Below are positions 1 to 13,559 of a stretch of DNA of 64,000 bases, piece by piece (positions within the stretch are counted from its first letter, which is position 1; each line of letters opens with the position of its first letter). The position numbers were made by a program, and so were the translations under genes. The DNA comes from Neelides folsomi (Eukaryota > Arthropoda > Collembola > Neelipleona > Neelidae), in contig JAQGBZ010000179.1 in NCBI GenBank assembly GCA_034687125.1, forward strand, positions 1 through 64,000. The letters are read 5' to 3'. The notes beneath the pieces are model-generated. The model did not search any database, was not told where the DNA came from, and worked only from the letters and a program-made list of their open reading frames with translations.

Positions 1-857
1 ATAAAGTTTTTATCATTAGAAGGATTAAGAGGGACAAACACTCAAATGAACGGACTTATTGGACAGTATATTACATAGTAGAGTAGGAAATGTATAAATC
101 TTAAAGCATGGATTTTATAAAAAGACCTCTAGTTGTTTTCTGTCTCTATGTCCCAGCTTCATACCAATCTGATATATATTTAAAAATATTCTTATAAATG
201 AAATTTAAATAAATTTCATTCAAATCTTAAGAATTATTTTGAATAATATACATTATATTTATTCTAATTGCCTTATTAAAGTAAAATTAAAACTTACAAA
301 TTCTTATTTACCAAGGGCCTATGATATATTAAGCACATAACATGTATCATATATAAATTTGTAAATAATATATATATAATATATACGGTTTGTATGTTTT
401 GGATATAAAATATATGCATATTTGAGCAAACATGTTTCAACTAAAGTTTAAACCAATTCTAAGATCTTTTCTACTTGTTTTTAAATGTGCTCACTATGTA
501 TTTGTATGTATGTATTATTTGCATCTACAGGAATAGGTAAAACAGCTATTTAACTCCATTATATTTTTAACTTTAAATAACTCTCTTTTTTAAAGTAAAA
601 ATACCACAATTATTAAACATTAAAAGCGTGGCATTTCAATTATTTTGATAATTTAATCCTTACCCACTCTTGCTAGTCTTACAATTTTATTTTGTATTAT
701 TTTTGCGCATATAACATAACATAGAGTAAATAGTAAATAATGATTAAGTTATTTAGGAGGTAAATTATTGGCACAAGTATGCGTTAATATCTGTATAATG
801 ATAGTCATATCATAATTTAAAATGTGGGGTAATTTTGATAAATAATAATCACCTTAC
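1..857. other. AT-rich sequence, probably intron of the orphan gene
   Basis: Downstream of the minus-strand exon that ends at 858. I looked for a second exon on the minus strand with a matching phase (two bases needed to complete the split codon) and found none I could support. The next exon is therefore either very short or beyond the window edge. Otherwise only AT-rich sequence is visible. Confidence 0.4.
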
Positions 858-1095
858 CATAAAGTTTTTTAGAAGTTTCTTCCACGTTTGAAACGTTAAA
901 AAGTGGCACATTTTTAGTTAAAACTTCTCCTTCGTTTACGAAAGCACTTAGAGATTCGAGTTCTAATGCCATTGGCAATTCATCGGTCAGTGGGATTTGA
1001 TTATCTGCGTAAATGATTTGTTTCTCATTGTTATTTGTATTCTGTTTTCGGGTTTGACGGTCGCCCCCGCCGGGCTTCTTCTTTTCTGTAGGCAT
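858..1095 (-). CDS. First coding exon of an unidentified protein (partial)
   Basis: A minus-strand ATG at 1095-1093 opens 79 codons plus one base and stops at a good donor (ATG|GTAAGG, GT at 857-856). The peptide begins MPTEKKKPGGGDRQTRKQN. It has a basic, Gly/Asn-rich start and then an acidic, leucine-containing stretch including ELESLSAFVNEGEV. No signal peptide, membrane segment or zinc-binding pattern is seen. The ORF runs a little way upstream of the ATG without another ATG, so this start is the best choice. Base composition is clearly richer in GC than the flanks, which supports coding. I do not recognise the family. The rest of the gene is not visible in the window. Confidence 0.5.
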
Positions 1096-4000
1096 GATGG
1101 TCAACTTCGGTGGTTCGAATGGAAGCTCCGGGTCACGCCAGTAGGAGACTCATTTCTTCTGCACGCCTTCCCATTGAAACTCTCCTTACGAGTATGTATA
1201 CATTATATGTAATATGTACTGTACAGGTAGTGAGGAAACCAATAAACCACATTAAGGTGGACGCGAAGGTCTTTAAATGAAGGAACCGCGGGAGCTCATG
1301 CGCCTCTTTAAATAATCATCGTTGAAGAGAAGCTCCTACTCATCATCCATTATTTAGACAAGAATCTAGCCAATATATATCATGAGTATGATTGATTGTA
1401 AATTACATGTCATAACCAGTCGAAAACTTTTGTTGACTCGTCATTACTTGACGTGGGTTCATTTTAGTAACTTACTAGCCACTAGTCAGTAGCTTTTGCT
1501 TCCTAAAAACTTACATTTTAGGTTGCTATCAAAATACAAATTATATAAATACAATATCATTAAATTACAGATTCATTAAAGAAGCTTAATATTTTAAATC
1601 TTGTAAGGGCGAAATTGGATTATATTACATGCATAGTTGGCCATTTTAAGAAACATATTGATATTTCATATTAAATGTTTAAACATAGTGCAGTTAGGTG
1701 TGACGAACATATTGATATACTTCTGTCCTGGGATCGTCAGAGTCTCGGTCATCTCCACAAGAGATGGACGAAACGACAAGGGAGTTAATAATAAACCTTG
1801 ACGGAGGCCGAAAGCACGATCATCTTTATTCGCATAAAGTAAACTGCAAATATTGTCCTGTCATTAAGCCTCATCCTATTCGTGTTTGAACCGCCTTGTG
1901 AACTATAAGAGTTTTACAATGAAGAGAGGCGAGAAGAAGTCTGAACCCAAGTTGACGGACCACCGTCTACCCTTCTCTTATTATAGTTATACGCTAGGTT
2001 AAATTAACCAATCTGTGGTTTATTAGCTTATTAGAAATTCATCATTAAAGTTATTCATTTTTGTTTTATAATTGAATATGTAAAACAACATGTATGTACA
2101 ATATGTACTAGAGTATGTATATAAGGTACTATCAAAAACAAATAAATACAATTTATACATGTTTTTGTAATTGATACATCAACTTGATTAAATTTATAGA
2201 TGGTATGGTATGGTTATTAGAATAGACGCAGGAGGTTTAATTTAATAAATAATATGTATTTATGGTCTTTATAAATAGGCTGTGCCATCATAATCAAATA
2301 ATCATAATCATAAATATAGTACTAATTGTAAAAAATTATTTATTTTCACAAGACTGAAAAATCATCCAGAGTTTATACGAGAACAAAGCTAGAGATAATC
2401 AAATTAATTTTAATGTGCCTTGTACTTATAAATACTCTAGTATATTACTTATAAGATAGTTTGAGAAAGAATTAATGAGAAAATTGTTCTTTGATCCGTG
2501 AAACTTTACCTCCCACAAATCTTTATTTACATTAGTTATGTACAAGCCCTGAAAGACATTTCGGCTTCCTATTTCGCATTAAAGCAAAACCGGGTATCAT
2601 GATTTAATTATAGAACACCCACAACGCTTTTGATTATCCAGAGAATTGCAAATGATGTCGCATTTTGGGCACGGCATATGACTTCAATGACGCAACGTGG
2701 TTTGGGTTGATTAATGAGAATCTTAATTATTATAACAGTAAAGGCCTATCATAAATTAATTGCCGATATAAAAATAAATTATATTTTATAGACCATTTTT
2801 GAAATGCATATTATTTTAAATAACATCAATGTAATAATAAATAATAACAATAATAAGTAATATTTAACTATTTATCTAATACTGTCAGTTAGGAATATAT
2901 TTATTATGCATATTATTCAGTCCTTTAAAATGAGAATTTCAAATTTCAAACTTACAGTTTTTGATAATTAATGACTTCATTATAATATTACGTCAGTACT
3001 TCACTTGTATTTAGTTATTTATTTAATCCCCTCTTATAATGCAAAATATACTTGTAAAAATTTACCATGTGTACCATTACCATATATAGGTATACTCCCT
3101 TTTATACAAATCAAAATGAGCCATTTTTCAAACTTTCTCAAACTGGAACAGATAATCTTTACTTTGCTCTGAAACTTGCATTACTTAACATACACATATT
3201 GTATGCAGAATACTTTCTTCCTCTGTTATTTCGTTTTTCCTTTGCATTTTGAATTGTTATCTTACAAGCAAAATTATTGTTACTCAAAAGTTTCGAATAA
3301 ACTTTCTTTAACAGAAAGTTAAATTAATTTGGAAGGGGTTTAATCGCAAGTATAACTATTTTATTTTTGTATACTATAATTAGTAGGTATATAATATTAA
3401 CTACCTAAGTACATTATAGACGTACAATTTTTACACATGTATATGACATATAATTTATTTGTATACTATTCTACAAGTGTAAAGGAAATAGGATTGAAAA
3501 GTACAAATTTCAGGTCTTTGAATGGAAATTTAGTTACCTTTTTTATACATATACATGTGTTATTTGTATGTAGCTCGAATGGACTTCTATTGTTCGTAAA
3601 CTACAAAACTGCCTACACACCTAAGCTTTTTTATTCTCCTCCAATTGAAAGTTTGATTTTTAAATATAAAAGTAAACTTTTACTACTTTTTGTTAGTTTT
3701 AACAATCTGGAATTTCAGATTTCAAAAATATTCCAATTATAATCTTTTACTATTCATGCTAAAAATGAAAAAAATCTTATTGTATATTTGGTTCCTCTTT
3801 AATTTATTGGATCATCTTCATAAGGATGTTTTTACACAATAAGACAACAAATATTGATAAACTTTAGTTGCTGAGATATCAAATTATACCTTGAAACTTC
3901 TGATGACGACATTTACAGATTATCATGTAACATGGACAATCATGTATTAACAATTAATAATTCTGTTTATTATTCCTTAGTTTAAAGGGGTATGGGATTA

Positions 4001-5932
4001 ACTTCCTCATTTTTCATGATTTATAGACCAAGATGGTATCCGATAGTTGTACGTAGGAGTTGGAGTTGATAAAGTCTGAGTCTTTGAGGATCTCTGTTTT
4101 GTGTGTCAGGCAGCGCAAGTCCCACCTTACCTTTATAAGCCCTCATGAAGGGAGATGAGAGACGAAGACGACCCGCAGGCCAGCAGCACTCAGCTCCTCC
4201 ACCAACTTCCACATTCTCGGAGGTCATCCAATTCATTGTTTGAAAGATACGTCTGTAAGTCACTGGGATCCACATTTCCATAACCATATCTTACCTGTCT
4301 CATTTCCACATCTCACCACGCACATCTTTAATCCAATATTCAACTCACAGTTCCAAGCTTGAAACAAGTTTTCTCTAAAAGAATTACTCAAAGTTCTTTT
4401 CTTTAACTATGCATATATTAAATATAATTTATTTATAAGCCCATCTGATACCCTGATTTAAATTCTCTTTTAATGCAAACACTTTATCAAATACCTTAAA
4501 GTATTACAAACTCCCTTTTATACCAAAGAGTTTTAACACGTTTTAACACTTTTGGGTTTAATATAATATCTGTAGTAAAATAAAAAATATAATTTTTAAA
4601 ATATCCTCTTTCTATCTTATTAATTATTTAGAGACTTTAAATAGCCGGAGTCTTGAGTGAAAGCATAACATGAATACCGAAATATTATATTAATAAGTAA
4701 TTTTAGAATAATGACAATAATGATATACCTGTATACATACATAAATACATACTTATATGGGACATATACAAAAACAATGGCAAAATTTTTATATTGCAAA
4801 CTTAACTAGGTATGTATAATATAATTCGTACTTATTTAATATTTAAACTATTGATTCATTATAATGATAATTAGCTAAAACTATTAACATAATTGAACAT
4901 TTCATTGTTAATTCCCCTGGTATTTTTAGAAAATTTTTATAACTCGGTTGTAACAGTAATAATTAAATATTTACTAAGGTTTAACATGTTTTATGCATTG
5001 AGAAGTGACGGAGGTTAAGTTGTGGTATTTAAAAATTAAGTTGTTTTAATAAATATACCCCACCTCATGAAAAATAAATACTCCATTATACATAATTAAG
5101 TTAAAATTATAATTTGATTTTATGGTTTAATTGGAATAAGCATGGTCATTCTTATGTACACAGATGTTCATTGTCTCAGGTCTCACAGTCCATGCATGGA
5201 CTATTACACGACCGGAGAAAGTTTGATAATTTCTTTTGGACTCGATCCAAAGCTAATTTCATTTCTTTTAACGAGCTTCCTGTGAAAGAAAAAAGGCATT
5301 TCTTATTCAAATATTTTGACAATATAAGTAAAATATGAGCACTTTAGCTTCCAATTAGGATGGACAAATTTAAGATTTATCTTATCTATTCTTTTATAAA
5401 ACTTTCCCCCGTTTTAACGCTCCCTGATCACACAGAACTACATGAATATTTACTAAAGTACATACTTATATTCTATATAATTTTATATATTCAATTATGG
5501 ACAATATGTCTATAACATTTTCCATATACACTCAGATATACACGTATAAATCTTTTACTTGAGAATAGCTAATTCCATATACTAGTCATATAGTAAATTC
5601 CTTAGTCCATATTTTTGCATGCAAAATGCTATATAGCAAAACTGGTAAGAAGTGCCCTGAAAGCCAACTAAAGATAAGTATAGAATAAATGACATAATAG
5701 ATATCTAAAACAAATAGTTGAATTTAACGATTAAAATTCACCGTCTTTTGCTCAAATTCAACAGTTTCTCTTGCATCTAGGCTGTATGAATTTAACATAT
5801 ATGTATTATGTTATACATATGTTACATGCAATATTTATTGAGGAAATTATCCAGAGTCAATGAGGGTGAGGAATGTGTGGTAAATGTGTTTTAGCATAAT
5901 CTCTTTGCTGACTTTGAGTAGAAGGTTGAAAG
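1096..5932. other. Long AT-rich spacer, no supported gene
   Basis: It holds the probable 5' leader of the minus-strand gene (about 1096-1300) and two less AT-rich patches (about 1730-1980 and 2510-2720). The second patch contains TGACG-type motifs. Neither patch has a usable reading frame. A separate exon-like island lies at 4131-4252. The remainder is simple AT-rich sequence with short ATAC-type runs. Confidence 0.5.
4131..4252 (-). other. Exon-like island, possibly a 5' exon of the minus-strand gene
   Basis: A GC-rich patch in AT-rich surroundings. On the minus strand it is bracketed by an acceptor-like CTTACAG and a strong donor (AAAG|GTAAGG, GT at 4130-4129). One frame stays open through it, but the encoded peptide resembles nothing I know. 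It could be a non-coding first or second exon of the gene whose first coding exon ends at 858, or it could be chance. Confidence 0.22.
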
Positions 5933-8900
5933 ATGGGTCAACGGATGAATTTCGTACTTTTCGTCCTCGTCATCCTCAGCGTGCGAAAGGAAGTCGAGGG
6001 CTCTTACATTGAGACCAACGAAATTTCACCAATCAACGTCAACGAGAGGGCAAGTGCAATTTGATGTTCAAACTTCTTACAACTTCTTCGTATATAGTAA
6101 ATCATATTCGCCCCAAATCGCTCCTCATTTCTATTCTACTTTATACTGTGCATATATAATATACTTGTTCCACTATAAAAGCATGCATGTTTATATTACA
6201 TTTCTTACATTTTATGTAGTGTATGTATGTCTTGCATATAAAAATTTATATATTTATATATGTACTATATATTAATTATTTTAAATACAATATTAATCTC
6301 AAAGACAATTTCAATTTACCTTCCTTTTAATAACATATAAATGGATATTTTTAGAAATTGTTCAATATAATCTTACATTCAATACAAACTAATTGTAGTC
6401 AATAAAACAATTTCTTTCATGTTGATTAACTTAATTTACAGCATGATTATGTGGGACTGCCTGCGTGTGGAAGGGGTTCAATATGCGGATTCCTTCAAGT
6501 TAATTCGCGTGGGATTAATGAACAGGCCATTTGTGCTTGCGATCAGAAATCTGGACAAATTTGTCCAATGACTTGGGATTCTTATGACGGTCACTCGATC
6601 ACCCAAGGATCGGATCAATATAAGGTACAATTAAATCCAAGTAATGTTCTATTTAAAGCTATGTATGCATAATATCAAATTAATTCCAATTAATCACCCT
6701 TTTACTAATTGAGAAAAATACTATTTTTAGTTATTTATTACCAGTAAATTATAATAAAAAATTATATGATATTATATATTATTAGTCACCTGATAAATAT
6801 AGTAAATTGAATATATTCACATACTTCTGTTATATAAATATGTATATATGATAATTTTGTAATAAAATAAGGCATTAGGATATCTTGAAACTAAAAATAT
6901 ATTTTTAGGAAAATACATATATAACCCGATTACATACTGTACGAATGTAGGAATACAATGGTAGGAAAAGCACTAGCTAATGTAAAGATATTCTCTTTCA
7001 ACTATCTGTATAACCTAAATATAAATTTTAAAAAGTTTATATTTATTCAAAGTTATAAATTTTAATGGAAATGGCTTTCATCAATTTAATACATATCTAT
7101 AGAATAAGTAGAATAGGTACAGACTAGGATATATAGCAATAGAAAATATATGTAAATGTACTTGCACGTGTAAATTAATCATAAGTACAATTAAGAAATT
7201 AATTATTAATTAATTTTGAATTGACAAAGACTATTCCATCAGACAAGTTTAATGTAAAGAAAATATATGTGGATTTCAGCAATGTCCATTAAAAGATATG
7301 TAGTACATTATTAATGTAACGTATTTGTAGTACAAGTACAAGCGATAAATGACTTTCACTTGATATCTTTATTTAAATCGTTAAACAAAGATTTCGATTA
7401 ATGAAAGTGCGTCACAGGAAGTTTTTACTAAATAGAAATTGTGAATAGCAATTTAAACTTCCTAAAACAGTGGAAGGAAAGACAAAGGTTAGAATTAGGA
7501 AAAGCAATTTTAAAATATAATTGCAAACATTACGAGAATTTGCAGCTAAAATGGAATATTGAGATATAATACTCTTTCTCTTCTTGCGAAAGCTCCAGCC
7601 ATTTTATAATGGAAATAAAAAACAATACGTTATGGAAATTGGTAATACTTTACATATATTAATACACATACATTTACATACTTTCATACATACAAATACA
7701 AGGGAAGTCAAACTAAATCGCTGACTTGATGATAGTGAAAACTCATTTTTATAATCAATGTTGTTACATACTTTTGTTCTTCAATTTCCTACAATCTGTT
7801 TATAAAAAATGTTCCATTTTGTAAATATGTACAATTTACCAAAAATTAATCAGTTAATTAAAGAAATATTTTATTTTAAGATCAAAAGAAGCTAAACACA
7901 GGTGTATTACGTACAATACCTTAGGTATTTGTTATATCTTATCCTAGATTTATGGAATGGAATATTTAATACATACCTAATACCTAGTAAAACTTCATTA
8001 CCTTATACTTATAACAACACGTATTTATGTATTTTTATTTTATCGAATAAGACCTTAATCATTATTAAATCTAAAACTTAATTTATCAATTCTGATCAAA
8101 ATGGTTATTTTGAAAATCGGAAAATCAGTTGATTTAAGAAATAGAACTTTGAATTTAGTAGTCGTGTCACTTGGGGTGTAAATAGGTTTTAGAGCTAATT
8201 ACATGTCAGCTTAGTTATTTCCCTCAATGGGGAGATAACCTTTGGCCGTATGGTGGGGACGAGTAAATAAGATTGCTTTTGGATCAACTTCCAGGCAATC
8301 CCAAAGGGCAACCCAAATATGTCTTTAGTCAATAGTAGTAAACTTTGTGGGTCTGGAAATGAGAGATGTGCTGATGAAATCCCTTTAATTAGTTTTGTGG
8401 CGAAGCTCCAGCCGTCAATGCTTGCAAAATGAATGAGCTCGCATACACATCTCGAATCGCCTTTTCCAAATTGACGGAAGAGACGGTCTCAAAGAGCGAT
8501 TTCATTCACTGTCATTGTCCAGATACTCACAACTATGAATTGAGCAATCAGGAATTCATAGACCTTGATGCAAATACAGAAGCTATGGATCTGGCCTACA
8601 ACTGCGTTCATGTAAGTTTTTAATATGGACATATTAAATACAAAATATCCTTCAAATATCTGGTTTAATTTAAGAACAATCTATGAAACCCACATTCGTA
8701 ATCCTTTAAAGCTTAAAATTCGAAATTCGAAACAAAGTCCCTTTCATTTAATATTTACTCTTTAGCCGATATTGGGATTAAACATTTAATTTGAAGAATT
8801 AGATACTCAGATGGATTTAAATTAGAGTTGGAACATTGTAAGCTTTTACAGCTAAACAACATATAAAGTAGAGTTTTGAGTAAAATGTCGTTAGTTATTT

Positions 8901-9617
8901 GTCTTCAGATTAACTGTTAAATTTGAGATTGCCCCTTCATACATAAATACCTAAATGCTTTAAATTTCAAACACATTCACAGAAAATTTTGAATTATATG
9001 AAATATAAATATGTAAATCCTATTTATGGCACCAGGCTTCCCAGTATGATTTAAGAATTTAATATGGATAATAAGTTACATATATTGCAGTTCTTGTGTT
9101 GGTATGAGAGTTCGGTTATTCTAACTTATTCGTGTACATAAAATAAATTTAAAGCTCTTTTCACTTGAACATAATACTTATATAGTATAGCATAATACTT
9201 AATTTAATACCATATGTAACTAAACATGTAGGATAGAATATATCAAAAATTAATCATAACATGGTATAAGGCTTGTATTTGTAAAAAATAACAGTAAAAC
9301 TTATGCTTCCATAGACCAATCATTTTCTATCATTTCATGACATTTACATATAATTTTAATATAGTTCATGTGATTTTATTATTCACACCCTCATACGATA
9401 TATTATTTAAAATAATTAAAAATGATTTTTGCAGCTCCGCAGATGCAACATGCAAAAGGGAGAGTATTGCAAAACGGTCAGTTCAACACCAAAAACCTTT
9501 TTAGTCAACCGAAATTGCGATTGTGAAGAAGGACTCAAATGTCCCACACTCACTGGAAATGGGAAAACTGAAAAATTTGGAATTGGACTCATTCACTATA
9601 TTCGTTGTCAACCATAA
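5933..9617 (+). CDS. Secreted cysteine-rich protein, 233 aa, internally duplicated
   Basis: Four exons, all phase 0: 5933-6049, 6442-6624, 8393-8611, 9435-9617. The N-terminus (MGQRMNFVLFVLVILSV) is a clear signal peptide, so the product should be secreted. The mature part has 16 cysteines and no membrane segment. Exon 2 (Cys48, 54, 70, 72, 80) and exon 4 (Cys177, 185, 201, 203, 209) share a pattern: two cysteines, exactly 15 residues, CxC, then a cysteine followed by Pro. Exon 3 adds Cys102, 111, a CHCP at 140-143, and Cys171; Cys231 is near the end. Intron 1 uses a GC donor (AGG|GCAAGT at 6050); the nearest GT would break the frame. AATAAA lies at 9622 and 9763. The family is not recognised. 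The fold suggests an extracellular ligand, inhibitor or structural protein, but function is unknown. Confidence 0.8.
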
Positions 9618-10069
9618 AGGGAATAAATTAAGATTCAAGTAAAGATTGTTTTATCATCCATTAAGTATGAATATAATTAAGATATACATAACACTTATAT
9701 GTACTATGTATTAGTATTAGTTCAAGCTGTAACAATTCTAAAGTTAAAAACTAGTGATTTAAAATAAACGTGTAGTATTTTAATTTATTAATTTCCATGT
9801 AATTGTTATTGTTGTAATCCTCACCATATTAAACATTTAATATATTTAAGTAATACTATAATACATACTGTATACATAGAGTATGTAAGACATGTTACGT
9901 AGATTGAAAACTATTACATAGGTAGATGTGATATATTAATTAAGTACGTGGATAATATTCTTCACATATACTATGCTGATTGATATAGTCATGTAGTGTT
10001 GATGTAGATGATAAATATAATGCATATTTGTAGATGTTAGAGTATTATATTATGTATTGTTAATTTTTA
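9618..10069. other. 3' region of the cysteine-rich gene
   Basis: AT-rich 3' untranslated and flanking sequence with two candidate poly(A) signals (AATAAA at 9622-9627 and 9763-9768). Nothing else is seen. Confidence 0.5.
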
Positions 10070-10700
10070 AGCCCCTGTCCACTAACAAGAGAGGTCATGT
10101 CAAAATGTGATTTCTCAAAGATCGTTCGATGGATTGTCTTGAAATTTTATAGCATATCATTACACTATATAATACCAACCATGCCAATTTTCAGAAATAT
10201 TCACTGATCGGAATACTAATTATGACGGAAAGTTCAAATTTCAGGTGTCCAGAAAACAAAAGAGATTCTCATTTCCCTTCGATTTAACAATACTCACTTA
10301 AAAGATATCGCAATTGATTTAGGTTTTTTGAGTCTAAATCATGTTAATATAGTTCACAATGCCAAAATTAACTTATATGAGTAAATGCGATCGAGTTTTA
10401 TAAGATATTTTCCTCGTGCAAAGTGAGGTCAAATAAAGTATTGCGAATTAAACATAAATTTGTCCATTTGTCCATTTAAAAAACCAGTACAATTGTATAC
10501 ACTGCCAACAATTAATTTAATTTGTGTAAGATTAATCAATCAATATAAATGTTAAGATGCAATGATTATTTGGTTCATTGTTTAATACACATTGTTCGAT
10601 TTTAGTTTTTCAACAAATTCAAATTCACTATTTCCCTCCTTATTTCACAACCGAACGATGAAATATTTACTGTTTTTGATAGTTCTATAACAAAATCTGA
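10070..10700 (+). repeat. Left inverted arm of the foldback element
   Basis: Inverse copy of about 10910-11495. Similarity is highest in the outer 430 bases and falls toward the centre, where the inner limit is approximate. Confidence 0.75.
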
Positions 10701-10909
10701 TCAACCGTTACGAGATTATCATAACCAAATACTTTTCCTGTATGTATAAAATATACAACTTTTGATAGAGTTTGATTCTCGCGATAAAGCTTGTTTATGC
10801 CTATCTTCCTTATGTATTTACAACAGCACTGATACTGTTTCACATGTTAGGTATTATCTATAACGTTGTATATTTTCTACTGTCCTGAAAAGTATTTTTT
10901 TGTAATAAT

Positions 10910-11495
10910 CTTTTTATTTTGCAGCATATAAAACTTTGAAAAACAGTAAATATTTTATTGTGCGGGTATAAAATAGGAAGGGAAACACCGAATTTGAATT
11001 TCTTGAAAAACGAATATCAATCAATGTGTATTGAACAATCTACCAAATAATTATTGTACCTTAATATTTATCTTTAGGGATCACATTTAGATAGAATAAA
11101 ATAGTTTTTGCCTGTATATACAATTGTACTGGTTTTTTAAATGGACATTTATGTTTAATTCGCAATACTTTATTTGACCTCACTTTGCACGAGGAAAATA
11201 TCTTATAAAACTCGATCGCATTTACTCATATAAGTTAATTTTGGCATTGTGAACTATATTAACATGATTTAGACTCAAAAAACCTAAATCAATTGCGATA
11301 TCTTTTAAGTGAGTATTGTTAAATCGAAGGGAAATGAGAATCTCTTTTGTTTTCTGGACACCTGAAATTTGAACTTTCCGCCATAATTAGTATTCCGATC
11401 AGTGAGTATTTCTGAAAATTTTCAAGACAATCCATCGAACGATCTTTGAGAAATCACATTTTGACATGACCTCTTTTGTTAGTTGAACAGGGGCT
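10910..11495 (-). repeat. Right inverted arm of the foldback element
   Basis: Inverse partner of 10070-10700. It is shorter, mainly because a block near the outer end of the left arm is absent here. Confidence 0.75.
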
Positions 11496-13359
11496 TATTA
11501 TTCAATTATTGCAAACATTAATTACAGTTGTACTAAAGTACTGTATATTATGCAGTTAAGTGGTATTGATAACTTATTCTATATCGTATTACATTAAAGT
11601 ATAGGATTGCTCAATATATTCTTAGAATTATTGTTATTATAAACGTTACTCAAGCTAGTGTGAATTTCTCTACCTCTTAAACCCTCCAATGTTAAAACTT
11701 AATTACAGCTTTTTGTTCAATTAAATCAAAATTTAAATGATCCATTTTTATGCCACTTAATTGTACAATATAGTTAAAATTAATTATGAAATTTTTATCA
11801 CAGGATTTAGCCATATTTTTCTATATTACAGATATTCTAAAAATATATTGAGCAATTCTATATTAAGTGGAGTAGATAAATACTTTTTAGTTAAACTTAC
11901 ATGGCTTAAACCTCGTAGGTACATATTTAGATGATGATATAAGAAACTATTTGTGAAGAAAGAAAGAATGGATGTGATGTAGAGAAGAGTAAATGCGTAT
12001 GTTAGCTTATTTAAGTAGATAACTAATAAATATACATATTTATTAGTCATGTCATATGCATATTTATACATAATTTTGATCCAATGGAATTTCAACAAAA
12101 GTGTTTAGCTAATTATATCAATATTCGTTTGCTCTTATATTTGAATAGACACAATTTCCTTATAATTTGTCAAAAACAAATATTGCATCCCTGCTAACGA
12201 TAATTACCTACATGCTACATATTATAGTACATACCATATAAGTACATATACCTACATACCTAAAAAGATAACTTGGTATAAGGCGCATTGCTTGTGTATT
12301 ATTATTACTTTATTACAAGTGGGACTGTAAGGAAAGTGATGTTCAGTTTATGAAGATTGGTAATACAAACGCATATTATATGTCAATTATCAATAATAAT
12401 AAAAAGTAAAATTAATAATACATTTTTATTAAATCTTGCAATTTCATTTTACTCTCTCAATCAAATATAATATTACCTATTACTATTATTAAATAATATT
12501 ATTTTCTGTATTTGTATCATTTCCCTTGCTTACAAATATTTTAATTGAGCAGTTGATAAATAAATATACCATTAACCATGCAAATAATTATTTATTTACC
12601 TATCCTATAAGAATTGGTCAAAATGATCATAGTACATACATATACTACATGTTCTAAATGTAAGTATCATACTAACTTTTATTTTATGTAATAATAAGAA
12701 TCCATTTAAATCGCTTATAACTAACTTTCATCCTACATGTAAATCAATCCAATTGACTAAATAAGTTAGGCGAATTTTCGATTATTCGATTTAAATTAGC
12801 ATCTTTCATGTTACTTGTCATAAAATACAAAAATATTTATTTGTTAGAATCCGATTTTGTTTCTAAATACAAATACAAATACGGATTCGGTAGGTCACAT
12901 TTATTTTAAAAACAACTAAATGAGTTGTATTTATTGCTAAAAATTCTTATTTCCAAATTATCACCATTTATAAGTTTTTGATTTTTATTCCCAATTTTAT
13001 ATTATTGAGTAAACACTGAAACAGACAACAAGATATAATAAGCTAATGAAACTCGAAACCCTATATAAAAGTACTATATATTATGTACAATGATTAATTA
13101 TCCGAATACATAAAACCAATCAACAAAGGTAAAAGAAATAGAAATCAAGTTGCAAAAAAGGAACCTAAACTATTAATCAATCATATTTATAAATATATGA
13201 AACGACTTAACTTATTCCTATTATATTTCGACTTCACCACATTATATTAACAAATAAATACTCTCAATTAAAAATTTTCTTAAATTGTCTGGTTATGATA
13301 TTAAACAATGACATTTGGTTGCGGGTAAAACGGGTGAATGCGGGTAAGTTATTTATTTA
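11496..13359. other. AT-rich spacer upstream of calnexin
   Basis: No coding exon, RNA gene or repeat family was recognised. A donor-like GCGG|GTAAGT lies near 13342 and could mark an alternative untranslated exon for the downstream gene. Confidence 0.4.
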
Positions 13360-13559
13360 ATTATTATATATTTGAAGTTGGTGAAACGGGGTAGCGGGAG
13401 AGAAAAGAGACGAATGGAGAGCTTCCAAGTGGAAGAGGCGACCGGGAATTGGGCGAAGTTCATTCAGTGCAGAAGTGGAGTTGAAAGAGAATTCGACGCC
13501 TCCACCCCACGCCGGCACTCCACTCGAAACCGACAACGACGACCGAGCCCGTCTTCACT
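13360..13559 (+). other. Probable first exon (5' leader) of calnexin
   Basis: A GC-richer block ending in a consensus donor (CACT|GTAAGT, GT at 13560-13561). It pairs with the acceptor TTTAG at 14093, just before the calnexin ATG. The left boundary is a guess. It contains an ATG at 13414-13416 whose frame is open to the donor. After splicing this frame enters calnexin in phase (see findings). Confidence 0.55.

Larger units (their letters stand above)
10070..11495. mobile_element. Foldback TIR transposon, non-autonomous, about 1.43 kb
   Basis: The element starts AGCCCCTGT and ends with the inverse, and is flanked by TA on both sides (10068-10069 and 11496-11497). The two halves are long inverted copies: about 10070-10700 pairs with about 10910-11495, leaving roughly 200 bases in the middle. 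Both ends carry a highly similar block that includes TCAAAATGTGATTTCTCAAA on the left and its reverse complement on the right. The left arm has about 40-50 extra bases near 10150-10190 that are missing from the right arm. No transposase frame is present. The TA duplication suggests mobilisation by a Tc1/mariner-type enzyme. A transcript would fold into a long double-stranded hairpin. Confidence 0.85.
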
